From Trinickia fusca (lineage in GTDB: Bacteria > Pseudomonadota > Gammaproteobacteria > Burkholderiales > Burkholderiaceae), in assembly GCF_003628145.1 (NCBI RefSeq), contig NZ_RBZV01000002.1, forward strand, positions 62,001-126,000: a stretch of DNA of 64,000 nt, in the 5' to 3' direction. The position numbers and the translations under genes are program-made. The notes beneath the pieces were generated by a model. The model saw nothing but the letters and a program-made list of their open reading frames with translations, was not told the origin of the DNA and did no database searches. Positions 43,512-52,376 of the stretch are shown here, piece by piece. Position 1 is the first letter of the stretch; the number at the start of each line of letters is the position of its first letter.

Positions 43512-44402
43512 ATGGACCGACTCACGAGCATGGCCGTCTTCGTCAAAGCCGCCGAGACCGGCTCGTTCGCCACGGCCGGCACCATGCTGGGCCTGTCGTC
43601 GCAGATGGTGGGCAAGCATGTCCAGTGGCTCGAAGCGCGTTATGGCATGCGACTGATCAATCGCACCACACGCCGCCAGAGCCTGACCGAGGCAGGCCTC
43701 GCCTTCTATGAAGGCAGCAAGTCGGTACTGGCCGAAGCACAAGCTGTCGAAGCGCTCGCGGCCAACCTGCAAGCCGCGCCGCGCGGCAAGCTGCGCGTGA
43801 ACGCACCGATCAGCTTCGGCGCGCACAGTCTCGTACCGAAGCTCGCGCAGTATTTGCGCGACTATCCGGAAGTGGAAGTCGATCTGACGCTGAGCGACCG
43901 GGTCGTCGATCTCGTCGACGAAGGCTACGACGCGGTGATCCGCATCGCCCCCCTGCCCGACTCCGGGCTCATCGCCCGGCCGCTCGCGCCGTATCGGCTC
44001 ATCGCGTGCGCATCGCCCGACTATCTGGCGCGGCACGGTGCGCCATCGCATCCCGACGACCTCGCGCAGCACGAATGCGTCGGCTTCGCGTATTCGGCAC
44101 GCCCGGCGTGGCCGGAGTGGACCTTCATCGACGAAGACGGACGCCAGTACGTCGTGCCGGTGAAAAGTCGCCTATCGATCAACAACGGCCAAGCCCTGCG
44201 CAACGCCGCGCTCGAGGGCCTCGGCATCATCCTGCAGCCATGCGAGTTGCTGCGTGAGGATCTGGCCTCCGGCCGGCTCGTCCAAGTGTTACCGGGCTAT
44301 GAGGCCCCGTCACGGCCGATGCACCTGCTGTTCTCGCCCGACCGGCATCTGACGCCGAAGCTGCGCAGCTTCATTGATTTCGTTACGGTAACGTTTGGGT
44401 AG
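43512..44402 (+). CDS. LysR-family regulator (AaeR/DsdC-type group)
   Basis: This 296-residue LTTR has the N-terminus MDRLTSMAVFVKAAETGSFATAGTMLGLSSQMVGKHVQWLEARYGMRLINRTTRRQSLTEAG, which is the HTH, and an effector domain starting LRVNAPISFGAHSLVPKLAQYLRDYPEVEVDLTLSDRVVDLVDEGYDAVIRI. This is typical of the PA0477/AaeR-like branch. Start ATG at 43512; the longer frame from 43401 runs over the divergent promoter. It probably regulates the adjacent oxidoreductase. Confidence 0.92.
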   Translation: MDRLTSMAVFVKAAETGSFATAGTMLGLSSQMVGKHVQWLEARYGMRLINRTTRRQSLTEAGLAFYEGSKSVLAEAQAVEALAANLQAAPRGKLRVNAPISFGAHSLVPKLAQYLRDYPEVEVDLTLSDRVVDLVDEGYDAVIRIAPLPDSGLIARPLAPYRLIACASPDYLARHGAPSHPDDLAQHECVGFAYSARPAWPEWTFIDEDGRQYVVPVKSRLSINNGQALRNAALEGLGIILQPCELLREDLASGRLVQVLPGYEAPSRPMHLLFSPDRHLTPKLRSFIDFVTVTFG

Positions 44403-44489
44403 GCAACGCGAGCCTGCGTGTCGCTGACTCAGCGCGGGGCTTCGGCTCGACAAGCGAAACCGAGATCCCCCCGGCTTCGCAATTGCTAA

Positions 44490-44531
44490 AAAAGGAAAAG
44501 CCCGCCGCGGAGAGATGCCGGGACGGGCTTA
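44490..44531 (-). terminator. Minus-strand terminator after hicAB
   Basis: Read on the minus strand, TAAGCCCG pairs with CGGGCTT across a GC-rich inner region, followed by TTTCCTTTTTT. It lies about 35 nt after the hicB stop codon. Confidence 0.65.
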
Positions 44532-44566
44532 GTACAGCTTGTCAATTGTTCCAGCTAAAGGCGGGC

Positions 44567-44971
44567 TCAGTGTTCGTGTGCCAATGCTTCCAACGCTGCT
44601 CGCGCGAGAAACCCACTCCGGGTCTCGTGACGCGCTTCAACGTATGCATCGATCTTATGTAATACAAACCGAGGGATGCTGATATTGATCCTTTCAGGCT
44701 TCGAGTCAAACTTAGAAAGGTCAACACTGACCAAAGCCCAGACAGCACCTGCATACTCCGGCTTTCCGGCAAGTTCTTCCACGGTAGAGCATGTGAGCTC
44801 GACGTTTTCCCCAAGCTCCACTAGGGTCGAGACGTGCCCCACGATCGCTTCCTTCGTATTTCTAATCACCTCATCGATGGTATCGCCCCAGGAGTGGACG
44901 CCGGGGATGTCCGGTACGGTCACTCCATAGACGCTCCCATCGTCCTTGTGCACTGCGATGGGAAATTCCAT
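44567..44971 (-). CDS. hicB: HicB antitoxin
   Basis: This 134-residue antitoxin has an N-terminal RNase-H-like HicB fold (MEFPIAVHKDDGSVYGVTVPDIPGVHSWGDTIDEVIRNTKEAI) and a C-terminal ribbon-helix-helix DNA-binding part (ERINISIPRFVLHKIDAYVEARHETRSGFLARAALEAL). It should bind HicA and autorepress. The ATG at 44971 gives the family start. It follows hicA by 57 nt. Confidence 0.92.
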   Translation of the reverse strand: MEFPIAVHKDDGSVYGVTVPDIPGVHSWGDTIDEVIRNTKEAIVGHVSTLVELGENVELTCSTVEELAGKPEYAGAVWALVSVDLSKFDSKPERINISIPRFVLHKIDAYVEARHETRSGFLARAALEALAHEH

Positions 44972-45028
44972 TACTTTGTCCTCAGCTTGGCTCCATCCAA
45001 GCATCCTGTGTCGAGCAAAAACCGCCGA

Positions 45029-45211
45029 TCAACCAAGACCGGCGGTCTTTAGGATGCTCTTCGTAGTACCCATAGGCAGGTCCTTCTTCGGGTGCGGCAC
45101 CGTCACAAGGCCCGGCTTCTTCGGGTGTTTAAAGTGATGGTGGCTGCCCGTGATTCTTACAAGCTCCCATCCATCCTCCTCGAGCATCCGGATTAGCTTT
45201 GATGAGTTCAT
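45029..45211 (-). CDS. hicA: HicA mRNA interferase toxin
   Basis: This 60-residue double-stranded-RNA-binding-fold toxin reads MNSSKLIRMLEEDGWELVRITGSHHHFKHPKKPGLVTVPHPKKDLPMGTTKSILKTAGL. The catalytic His is in GSHHHFKHP. Length and sequence are typical of HicA. The ATG at 45211 follows a strong GGAGGGG; the upstream extension in the open frame (MVCKITHKTCGGA) is rejected. It forms a type II module with hicB. Confidence 0.94.
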   Translation of the reverse strand: MNSSKLIRMLEEDGWELVRITGSHHHFKHPKKPGLVTVPHPKKDLPMGTTKSILKTAGLG

Positions 45212-45229
45212 CGCCCCTCCGCACGTCTT

Positions 45230-45264
45230 GTGTGTAATTTTACACACCAAAACACCGAGAGCAA
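45230..45264 (-). promoter_or_regulatory. hicAB promoter and palindromic operator
   Basis: On the minus strand, TTGCTC (45264-45259) and TAAAAT (45242-45237) are separated by 16 nt. The -10 box sits inside a perfect inverted repeat GTGTGTAA-TT-TTACACAC (45230-45247), a good candidate HicB operator. Confidence 0.72.
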
Positions 45265-45407
45265 GAGAAATTGTGTATATGTGTGTACGCCAAGCCCTAC
45301 CGCGTGAACGCCGCCTTGGCGATGCTTACCATCCTTCGGGCGACCGTGTCCCGGATGGTCGCTTCTGGTAAATTGCAGACCGTCATCAAACAGCCCGAGA
45401 ACCGCTC

Positions 45408-46184
45408 GTGAAAATAGCCACCTGGAACGTCAACTCGCTGAAGGTCCGTCAGCAACACGTGATCGACTGGCTCGAGCTCAGTCACACCGACGTGCTGTGC
45501 CTTCAGGAGCTGAAGCTGCCCGACGAGAAATTTCCGCACGAAGAGTTGGCGCAAAAGGGCTATCGCAGCTGGTGCGCGGGCCAGAAGACCTATAACGGCG
45601 TCGGCATCCTCGTGCGCGACGGCCTGAAGGTCGACGAGGCCAGCATCGTGCGCAACATCCCCGGCTTCGAGGATCCACAGCAGCGCGTGATCGCCGCGAC
45701 GGTCGAAGGCGTGCGCGTCATCTCGGCGTATTTCCCCAACGGCCAGGCACCGGGCAGCGACAAGTTCGCCTACAAGCTGCGCTGGCTCGACGCGCTCGAA
45801 GCGTGGCTCGCCGACGAAATGCGCACACACGCCGAGCTCGCCCTGCTCGGTGACTACAACATCGCCCCCGAGGATCGCGACGTGCACGATCCGAAAGCAT
45901 GGGAAGGCCAGAACCTCGTCTCGCCCGAGGAGCGCGCGGCATTCGCCAGGCTCGCCGGGATGGGCCTCGTCGATTCGTTCCGCCAGTTCGAACAACCCGA
46001 GAAAATGTACACGTGGTGGGACTATCGGATGCTCGCGTTTCGCCGCAACGCCGGTCTGCGCATCGACCACATCCTGCTCTCGCCCTCGCTCTCCGCACGG
46101 TGCACGAGCTGCGAAGTCGACAAGACGCCGCGCAAGTGGGATCAGCCGTCCGATCACGCGCCGGTGATCGCCCAACTCGGTTGA
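45408..46184 (+). CDS. xth: Exodeoxyribonuclease III
   Basis: This 258-residue AP endonuclease/3'-5' exonuclease works in base-excision repair. EEP-family motifs run in order: ATWNVNSLKVR (residues 4-14), LCLQELKLPDEKFP (metal Glu), GDYNIAPEDRD, and the C-terminal RIDHILLSPSL and WDQPSDHAPVI with the catalytic Asp-His. The start is GTG at 45408. Length is normal. It is convergent with ntrC. Confidence 0.95.
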   Translation: MKIATWNVNSLKVRQQHVIDWLELSHTDVLCLQELKLPDEKFPHEELAQKGYRSWCAGQKTYNGVGILVRDGLKVDEASIVRNIPGFEDPQQRVIAATVEGVRVISAYFPNGQAPGSDKFAYKLRWLDALEAWLADEMRTHAELALLGDYNIAPEDRDVHDPKAWEGQNLVSPEERAAFARLAGMGLVDSFRQFEQPEKMYTWWDYRMLAFRRNAGLRIDHILLSPSLSARCTSCEVDKTPRKWDQPSDHAPVIAQLG

Positions 46185-46244
46185 GCGAGGCCGACCCGCA
46201 CCCGGTGCGAGCCGGCTTAGCGCGTCAAGCGACGCGCGCTCGCG

Positions 46245-47765
46245 TCACGATTCGAGGTGCAGTTCCTGAATCTTGCGCGTGATCGTGTTGCGGCCGATGC
46301 CTAGGCGCTCGGCCGCTTCGACCTTGCGTCCACGTGTGAAGTCGAGCGCCTCGCGTATCACCGCCGCTTCGAAACGGCGTGCCAATTCGTCCATCACGTC
46401 GGCCGTGTTCTCGCGCAGCATGTGTGCGACTTCGGCCCGCAAGCCACTCTCCCACACACTGACGGGCATGCCCACCGTACCACCGCCCAAGGTCGACGGC
46501 ATCGGTGCGGCGACCCCGTTGCGCTCGGCCTCGAACGGCACGGCGTTGGCCATCCCATGCACACCGGCCGCGCCCGCGACGATCTCCCCCGCCGCCCGCT
46601 CATTCATGGCCGGCACGAGATCGGGCGGCAGATCCTTGATCTCGATCGTCTGCGCCGGCGCCATCACCGTGAGCCAGTTCGCGAGATTCTCGAGTTGACG
46701 CACGTTGCCTGGAAACGGCAGCGATGCAAGATAGGCCAGCGCGGCATCGGAGACACGCTTGGGCTCGACGCCGAGATCGCGCGCGCTCTTTTGCAGGAAG
46801 TGTCGAGTGAGCAGCGGGATGTCTTCGCGGCGCTCGCGCAGCGGTGGCAGACGCAAGCGGATCACGTTGAGGCGGTGATACAAGTCCTCGCGGAACAACC
46901 CTTGCCGCACGCGCGCTTCAAGATTCTGGTGGGTCGCCGCGATTACGCGCACGTTCGCGCGCAACGGGCTGTGTCCGCCGACACGATAAAACTGGCCGTC
47001 CGACAGCACGCGTAGCAGCCGCGTCTGCAGGTCGAACGGCATGTCGCCGATTTCGTCGAGAAACAACGTGCCGTTTTCGGCCTGCTCGAAACGCCCCTGG
47101 CGCATCGCCTGCGCGCCCGTGAACGCACCGCGCTCGTGGCCGAACAGCTCCGACTCGAGCAGATCCTTCGGAATCGCCGCCGTGTTCAACGCGATGAACG
47201 GACCGCTCGCTCGCGGGCTGTGCCGATGCAGCGCACGCGCGACGAGCTCCTTGCCGGTGCCCGACTCGCCCGTGATCAGCACGGTCGCCGACGAATGCGA
47301 CAAGCGGCCGATCGCACGGAACATGTCCTGCATCGCGGGCGCCTGCCCCAGCATTTCGGGCGCCTCGGCAAACGGGACGTCGGCCGCATGCGCACCGCGC
47401 AAGCTCTCGTCGACGGCGCGATGAATGAGCTCGACGGCACGATCGACGTCGAACGGCTTGGCCAGATACTCGAACGCACCGCCTTGAAACGACGCGACCG
47501 CGCTATCGAGATCGGAGTACGCCGTCATGATGATGACGGGCAGCTCGGGCAGCCGCTCGCGAATCGTCTGCAACAGCTCGAGGCCGGATGCGCCCGGCAT
47601 CCGGATGTCCGATACGAGCACTTGCGGGCTCTCTTGGTGATCGAGCGCAGCAAGCGCTTCGCGCACGTTCGCGAAGCTGCGCGTCGCGAGGCTCTCGCGC
47701 GCGAGCGCCTTCTCGAGCACCCAGCGGATCGATTGGTCGTCGTCTACTATCCAGATCGGCTTCAT
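46245..47765 (-). CDS. ntrC: Nitrogen regulation response regulator NtrC
   Basis: This 506-residue sigma-54 activator has a receiver domain with phospho-acceptor Asp53 (VLVSDIRMPG) and an AAA+ domain with Walker A GESGTGKELVARAL, the sigma-54-contacting GAFTGA loop (ELFGHERGAFTGAQ) and Walker B GTLFLDEIGD. A C-terminal Fis-type HTH (EAAERLGIGRNTITRKIQEL) follows. The linker before the HTH is Ala/Gly-rich and somewhat long. It is the last gene of glnA-ntrB-ntrC and starts 24 nt after ntrB. Confidence 0.97.
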   Translation of the reverse strand: MKPIWIVDDDQSIRWVLEKALARESLATRSFANVREALAALDHQESPQVLVSDIRMPGASGLELLQTIRERLPELPVIIMTAYSDLDSAVASFQGGAFEYLAKPFDVDRAVELIHRAVDESLRGAHAADVPFAEAPEMLGQAPAMQDMFRAIGRLSHSSATVLITGESGTGKELVARALHRHSPRASGPFIALNTAAIPKDLLESELFGHERGAFTGAQAMRQGRFEQAENGTLFLDEIGDMPFDLQTRLLRVLSDGQFYRVGGHSPLRANVRVIAATHQNLEARVRQGLFREDLYHRLNVIRLRLPPLRERREDIPLLTRHFLQKSARDLGVEPKRVSDAALAYLASLPFPGNVRQLENLANWLTVMAPAQTIEIKDLPPDLVPAMNERAAGEIVAGAAGVHGMANAVPFEAERNGVAAPMPSTLGGGTVGMPVSVWESGLRAEVAHMLRENTADVMDELARRFEAAVIREALDFTRGRKVEAAERLGIGRNTITRKIQELHLES

Positions 47766-47789
47766 AGATTGGGTCGTTGATGGTGAAGC

Positions 47790-48932
47790 TCAGTTGTCGA
47801 GCGGCAACAAAATCTGAAACTCGGTGTGTCCCGGGCGGCTCTCGACTTCGATCAAGCCGTCGTGCTGCTGCACGAACGTCTGCGCAAGCGTGAGACCGAG
47901 CCCGCTGCCGTCCTCTCGGCCGGACACGAGCGGATAAAAAATGCGGTCGCGTATGTCTTCGGGAATCCCCGGCCCGTTGTCGACGACACGCAAGTCCAGT
48001 GCCAACTTGCACAAGCGCTTGGCGATCGTGACTTTGCGCGCCACGCGCGTGCGCAGTGCAATGCGTGCGTCACCTTCGCTGATGCGCTCGCGTAGCGCCT
48101 GCGCGGCATTGCGCACGATGTTCAGCAGCGCCTGGATCAGCTGCTCTTTGTCGCCGCGCAAATCAGGCACGCTCACGTCGTAGTCGCGCTGGATCGTGAG
48201 GCCGCGCGGGAACTCGGCGAGAATCACGGCGCGTACGCGCTCGCACACCTCGTGGATGTTCACGTCGCCGACGATGTGCGGATGACGGTGTGGCTCGAGC
48301 AAGCGGTCGACGAGCGTTTGCAGCCGGTCCGACTCCTTCACGATGACCTGCGTGTACTCGCGGAGCTCGTGCCGCTCACGCTCGCCGAGCTCGAATTCGA
48401 GCAGTTGCGCGGCACCGCGAATGCCACCGAGCGGATTCTTGATTTCGTGCGCGAGGTTGCGGATCAACTGCTTGTTGGCCGTCGCGAGATCGTGAATGCG
48501 CTCCTCGCGATCGGTACGCAGATGCCGCTCGTTTTCGAACAGCTCGAGCAGCACATAGTCGGGCACGCTCTCGAGGAAGCCGACGACCACGTGCACGTGC
48601 AGCGGCTCGCGCCCCGGGCGCTCGAGCACGGCATCGAGATGGGTCGAATGAAAGCGCTGCTCGGCGATCGCGGCGATCGTCGTTTCGAGTTCGTCGCCAT
48701 TCGCGAAGATGTCGGACCACGCCATCTGCTCGAGCTGCCGGCGCGACAAGTCGAGCATCGACTCGGCCGAAGGATTGGCGAACGCCACACGCAACGTGCG
48801 CTTCTCGAGCACGAGCGCGACGGTCGGCAACGCCTCGAGCCCCGGCAACAGCCCCGATGCGGCTAGCGCGGCGGCATCGGCGCACGCCTCGTCCAACGCT
48901 TTCTTTGCCTTGATCAGATTCTTCAGCACCAT
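47790..48932 (-). CDS. ntrB: Nitrogen regulation sensor kinase NtrB
   Basis: This 380-residue soluble histidine kinase is controlled by PII proteins. A PAS-like N-terminal domain (TVALVLEKRTLRVAFANPSAESMLDLSRRQLEQ) is followed by the HisKA with His162 (LIRNLAHEIKNPLGGIRGAAQLLE) and a HATPase domain (NIVRNAAQAL, DNGPGIPEDIRD, GSGLGLTLAQTFVQQHDG). It phosphorylates NtrC under nitrogen limitation. It lies between glnA and ntrC, with a terminator-like hairpin separating it from glnA. Confidence 0.96.
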   Translation of the reverse strand: MVLKNLIKAKKALDEACADAAALAASGLLPGLEALPTVALVLEKRTLRVAFANPSAESMLDLSRRQLEQMAWSDIFANGDELETTIAAIAEQRFHSTHLDAVLERPGREPLHVHVVVGFLESVPDYVLLELFENERHLRTDREERIHDLATANKQLIRNLAHEIKNPLGGIRGAAQLLEFELGERERHELREYTQVIVKESDRLQTLVDRLLEPHRHPHIVGDVNIHEVCERVRAVILAEFPRGLTIQRDYDVSVPDLRGDKEQLIQALLNIVRNAAQALRERISEGDARIALRTRVARKVTIAKRLCKLALDLRVVDNGPGIPEDIRDRIFYPLVSGREDGSGLGLTLAQTFVQQHDGLIEVESRPGHTEFQILLPLDN

Positions 48933-48965
48933 CTTCGAGTCATGGCCGCGTAATCACAGCGAACG

Positions 48966-48990
48966 AAAAAGGGACGGCGCCGCCGTCCCT
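48966..48990 (-). terminator. Terminator/attenuator between glnA and ntrB
   Basis: The stem GGGACGGC / GCCGTCCC with a 3-nt loop is followed on the minus strand by TTTTT. It should stop most glnA transcripts and leave lower ntrBC expression, as known in enterics. Confidence 0.85.
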
Positions 48991-49056
48991 TCGAGACCGA
49001 TCGCAAGCCTTGCGTGCGCTTGCCCCGCACGCGAGGGGCCAAGCGCACCGCGCCGC

Positions 49057-50472
49057 TTACAGCGAGTAGTACATCTCGAACTCGATCGGGTGCGTCGTCA
49101 TGCGGAAGCGTTGCAGTTCGCCTTCCTTGAGATCCAGGTAGGCGTCGAGCATCGCATCGGTGAACACGCCACCGCGCGTGAGGAACTCGCGGTCCTTGTC
49201 GAGCGCTTCGAGCGCTTGATCGAGACCTGCGCAGACGGTCGGGATCTTCGCGTCTTCTTCGGGCGGCAGATCGTACAGGTTCTTGTCCGCGGCTTCGCCC
49301 GGATGGATCTTGTTCTGCACGCCGTCGAGACCGGCCATCATCAGCGCCGAGAACGCGAGGTACGGGTTCGCCATCGGATCGGGGAAGCGCGTTTCGATGC
49401 GGCGGCCCTTCGGATTGCTCACGTGCGGGATACGGATCGAGGCCGAACGGTTACGCGCCGAGTACGCGAGCTTCACCGGTGCTTCGAAGTGCGGCACGAG
49501 ACGCTTGTACGAGTTCGTCGTCGGGTTCGTGATCGCGTTCAGCGCGCGAGCGTGCTTGATGATGCCGCCGATGTAGTACAGCGCGAATTCCGACAGGCCA
49601 GCGTAGCCGTTGCCCGCGAACAGGTTCTGGCCATCCTTCCAGATCGACTGGTGCACGTGCATGCCCGAGCCGTTGTCGCCGACGACAGGCTTCGGCATGA
49701 ACGTCGCCGTCTTGCCGTACGTATGCGCGACGTTATGGACGATGTACTTGAGCTGCTGCGTCCAGTCGGCGCGCTGCACGAGCGTCGAGAACTTGGTGCC
49801 GATTTCGTTCTGGCCTTGGCCCGCCACTTCGTGGTGGTGCACTTCGACCGGGATGCCGATCTGCTCGAGCAGCAGGCACATTTCCGAACGCATGTCCTGG
49901 AACGAATCGACCGGCGCGACCGGGAAGTAGCCGCCCTTGACGCCCGGACGGTGGCCCGTGTTGCCGCCTTCGAATTCCTTGCCCGACGACCACGGTGCTT
50001 CTTCCGAGCCGATCTTCACGAAGCAGCCCGACATGTCCGTGTTCCACTGAACCGAGTCGAAAATGAAGAACTCGGGTTCCGGACCGAAGAAAGCCGTGTC
50101 GCCCAGGCCCGTGCTCTTCAGGTACGCTTCGGCGCGCTTGGCGAGCGAACGCGGGTCGCGCTCGTAGCCCTTGCCGTCGGCCGGCTCGACCACGTCACAG
50201 GTCAGCACGAGCGTCGGCTCTTCATAGAACGGGTCGATGAACGCGGTGTCCGCGTCCGGCACGAGCAACATGTCCGATGCTTCGATGCCCTTCCAGCCGG
50301 CGATCGAGGAACCGTCGAACGCATGGCCGCTTTCGAACTTGTCTTCATCGAACGCGGACAGCGGCACCGAAACGTGCTGCTCCTTACCACGCGTGTCGGT
50401 GAAGCGAAAGTCGATGAACTTGACGTCCTCGTCCTTGACGAGCTGCATGACGTCGGCCACGGATTTACTCAT
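49057..50472 (-). CDS. glnA: Glutamine synthetase type I
   Basis: This 471-residue dodecameric enzyme makes glutamine from glutamate and ammonia. GS-I motifs are clear: [63 protein letters not shown] and [10 protein letters not shown]. The adenylylation-loop Tyr is present in NLYDLPPEE, so control by GlnE is expected. The promoter region carries a sigma-54 element and an NtrC-like site. Length is normal. Confidence 0.98.
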   Translation of the reverse strand: MSKSVADVMQLVKDEDVKFIDFRFTDTRGKEQHVSVPLSAFDEDKFESGHAFDGSSIAGWKGIEASDMLLVPDADTAFIDPFYEEPTLVLTCDVVEPADGKGYERDPRSLAKRAEAYLKSTGLGDTAFFGPEPEFFIFDSVQWNTDMSGCFVKIGSEEAPWSSGKEFEGGNTGHRPGVKGGYFPVAPVDSFQDMRSEMCLLLEQIGIPVEVHHHEVAGQGQNEIGTKFSTLVQRADWTQQLKYIVHNVAHTYGKTATFMPKPVVGDNGSGMHVHQSIWKDGQNLFAGNGYAGLSEFALYYIGGIIKHARALNAITNPTTNSYKRLVPHFEAPVKLAYSARNRSASIRIPHVSNPKGRRIETRFPDPMANPYLAFSALMMAGLDGVQNKIHPGEAADKNLYDLPPEEDAKIPTVCAGLDQALEALDKDREFLTRGGVFTDAMLDAYLDLKEGELQRFRMTTHPIEFEMYYSL

Positions 50473-50582
50473 ATCCTCTTCTCCATTTGATAAGTCGGCG
50501 GTTCTTCGCTTGCCAAGCCTGCTTCGGTTTATACGTCTTGCCGACGCCGAGTACGGCTTCCAAGCGATCGCCGCCGGTTAGA

Positions 50583-50597
50583 GCATCTTTCGTGCCA
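50583..50597 (-). promoter_or_regulatory. Sigma-54 promoter of glnA
   Basis: On the minus strand TGGCACGAAAGATGC matches the -24/-12 consensus TGGCAC-N5-TTGC in all but one base, with the required 10 bp between GG and GC. The predicted start is about 100 nt upstream of the glnA ATG. Confidence 0.8.
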
Positions 50598-50719
50598 GGT
50601 ATTGCTGCGCGCCGCACGAGCCCAGCCGGCGCGGGTCGCGCCAGCGAGATGTCACGCCCCGCATTGGCGCCGTCAGACCCGATGCGACCTGCATCGCGCG
50701 GCCATCCGCCGTCGCGCAT

Positions 50720-50735
50720 TGCACAAAAACAGTGC
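50720..50735 (-). promoter_or_regulatory. NtrC-like upstream activator site of glnA
   Basis: TGCAC-N7-GTGC (TGCACAAAAACAGTGC) has the half-site spacing of the enteric NtrC sites and lies about 150 bp upstream of the predicted sigma-54 start. A nearby inverted repeat GGTGC-N5-GCACC at 50772-50786 may be a second, weaker site. The 424-bp gap from 50473 to 50896 holds no gene. Confidence 0.62.
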
Positions 50736-50896
50736 GCCGCTGAAGACAGCGCAGCGCACGCGATCTATTTTGGTGCATATCGCACCGTTTTGCACCCCCG
50801 GAAAGCGCGCTCCGCGATCGGGCATTCGAAGCAAATCGGTGAAGACGTGAAATAGCACGCGCTAGAATGGTTCTTTGAACCCCGAGGAGGCTGCCT

Positions 50897-51361
50897 ATGA
50901 GTACGCTCGAACAACTGATGGCGCGTGCGGACGAGCGCCGCGTGCAAGCGAATCTTCACTATGCGGGCGCCTTCAGCCCGGCCGAAACGTTTGAGCTGCT
51001 GCAAATGAACCCGAACGCACGGCTCGTCGACGTGCGCACGCGCGCCGAGCTCGATTGGGTCGGTCGTCCGCTCGTCGGCGACGGGCAATACGTGCACGTC
51101 GAATGGACACGTTATCCGGGCGGCGTGCCGAATGCCGAATTCATCAACCAGCTGCGCGAGTGGGTAGCGCCCGAGCAGCCGGTGATCTTTATGTGCCGTA
51201 GCGCCGCACGCTCGAAGCTGGCCGCCGTCGCAGCCGCACAGGCCGGCTTTGCGCAAGCGTTCGACCTGCTCGAAGGCTTCGAAGGCGCCAAGGACGCGCA
51301 AGGGCATCGCAAGACCGTCGACGGCTGGTGCCAATGCGGCCTGCCGTGGATCGGCGCGTGA
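50897..51361 (+). CDS. Rhodanese-like domain protein
   Basis: This 154-residue single-domain protein has the rhodanese fold: RLVDVRTRAELDWVGRPLVGDGQYVHVEW at the CH2A region and the active-site loop FMCRSAARS with catalytic Cys. It transfers or senses sulfane sulfur; the partner is unknown. A further Cys pair (WCQCG) near the C-terminus is notable. GAGGAGGC precedes the ATG. It is monocistronic between divergent glnA and convergent cinA. Confidence 0.88.
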   Translation: MSTLEQLMARADERRVQANLHYAGAFSPAETFELLQMNPNARLVDVRTRAELDWVGRPLVGDGQYVHVEWTRYPGGVPNAEFINQLREWVAPEQPVIFMCRSAARSKLAAVAAAQAGFAQAFDLLEGFEGAKDAQGHRKTVDGWCQCGLPWIGA

Positions 51362-51432
51362 GCTGACGCCCGAGGCCTGACACCCGACGCGTCGCGGCCC
51401 CGCCCTGCGATGCTGCCCCGCCCGCTTGCGCG

Positions 51433-52257
51433 TTACCGGCTCGCGGGCGGCTCGCCCTCCGGCTCGACGATGTCGCCGCCGAGCAGATGCACGCCTTCTC
51501 GCAGCTTCACGAACGCGGCCGCCACCGCTTCCGGCTCGCCCTTCACGCCGAGATCGATGTGGCGCCGCGTGAACACGCCGCCGCGCTCGGCATCGCCCAC
51601 GCTGGGCAGGCTGAATACACGCACTCCCGGAAAATCGGCTTCGATTTTTTCCATTAGCGGCGTAAGCGTCGACTCGGCCAATTCGAACACATACAGCGAA
51701 CGCTCGGCATGGGCGACCTGGTGATGCAGGTGCGCGTACTTCGTGTCGAGCACCCATTCGATCATGGGCCAAGCCATGACGGGAAAGCCCGGCACGAAAT
51801 GATGATCGCCGACCGAAAAGCCCGGGATCTTGTTGTAGCCGTTAGGAATGATCGAGGCGCCGCGCGGGAACACGCCCATGTTCAGACGGTGGCGATTGTC
51901 GGGTGAATCGAGGTCGACTGGCGCGCTGCCTGCCGGTTGCATGTCGCGGATACGCTCGCGGATCAGCGCTGCAGCCTGCGGGTGCAGTTCGAGCGGCACG
52001 CCGAGTGCGTCGGCGGCGCATTGACGCGTGTGGTCGTCGGGCGTCGCGCCGATGCCACCTGTCGAAAACACGATGTCGCCCGAGGCGAACGTGCGTGCGA
52101 GCGTGGCCGTGATGCGTGCGCGCTCGTCGCCGACGTATTCGGCCCATGACAGCGCAAGGCCGCGTGCGCTCAAGAGCTCGATGAGCTTCGGCAGATGCTT
52201 GTCGACGCGCCTGCCCGACAGAATCTCGTCGCCGATGATGATGACGCCAAATGCCAT
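51433..52257 (-). CDS. CinA/MoaB-type molybdopterin-binding-domain protein
   Basis: This 274-residue protein has a MogA/MoaB-like fold (IIIGDEILSGRRVDKHLPKLIELLSARGLALSWAEYVGDERARI, VFSTGGIGATPDDHTRQCAADALG). It corresponds to the N-terminal COG1058 domain of CinA. The C-terminal nicotinamide-nucleotide amidase domain is absent, so it is the short form. CinA relatives hydrolyse pyridine-nucleotide by-products; whether this one does is not known. Confidence 0.85.
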   Translation of the reverse strand: MAFGVIIIGDEILSGRRVDKHLPKLIELLSARGLALSWAEYVGDERARITATLARTFASGDIVFSTGGIGATPDDHTRQCAADALGVPLELHPQAAALIRERIRDMQPAGSAPVDLDSPDNRHRLNMGVFPRGASIIPNGYNKIPGFSVGDHHFVPGFPVMAWPMIEWVLDTKYAHLHHQVAHAERSLYVFELAESTLTPLMEKIEADFPGVRVFSLPSVGDAERGGVFTRRHIDLGVKGEPEAVAAAFVKLREGVHLLGGDIVEPEGEPPASR

Positions 52258-52376
52258 GACCGCCCTCGAGAAAGATGAAGAGCGCTCATCGTGCTCGATC
52301 GCGGCCCGGGCGGCAAGGGGCGACCAGGGAAAGCCGTCGAAACCGGCGTCGGCGGGACACGCCTGGGCCGGTACGC

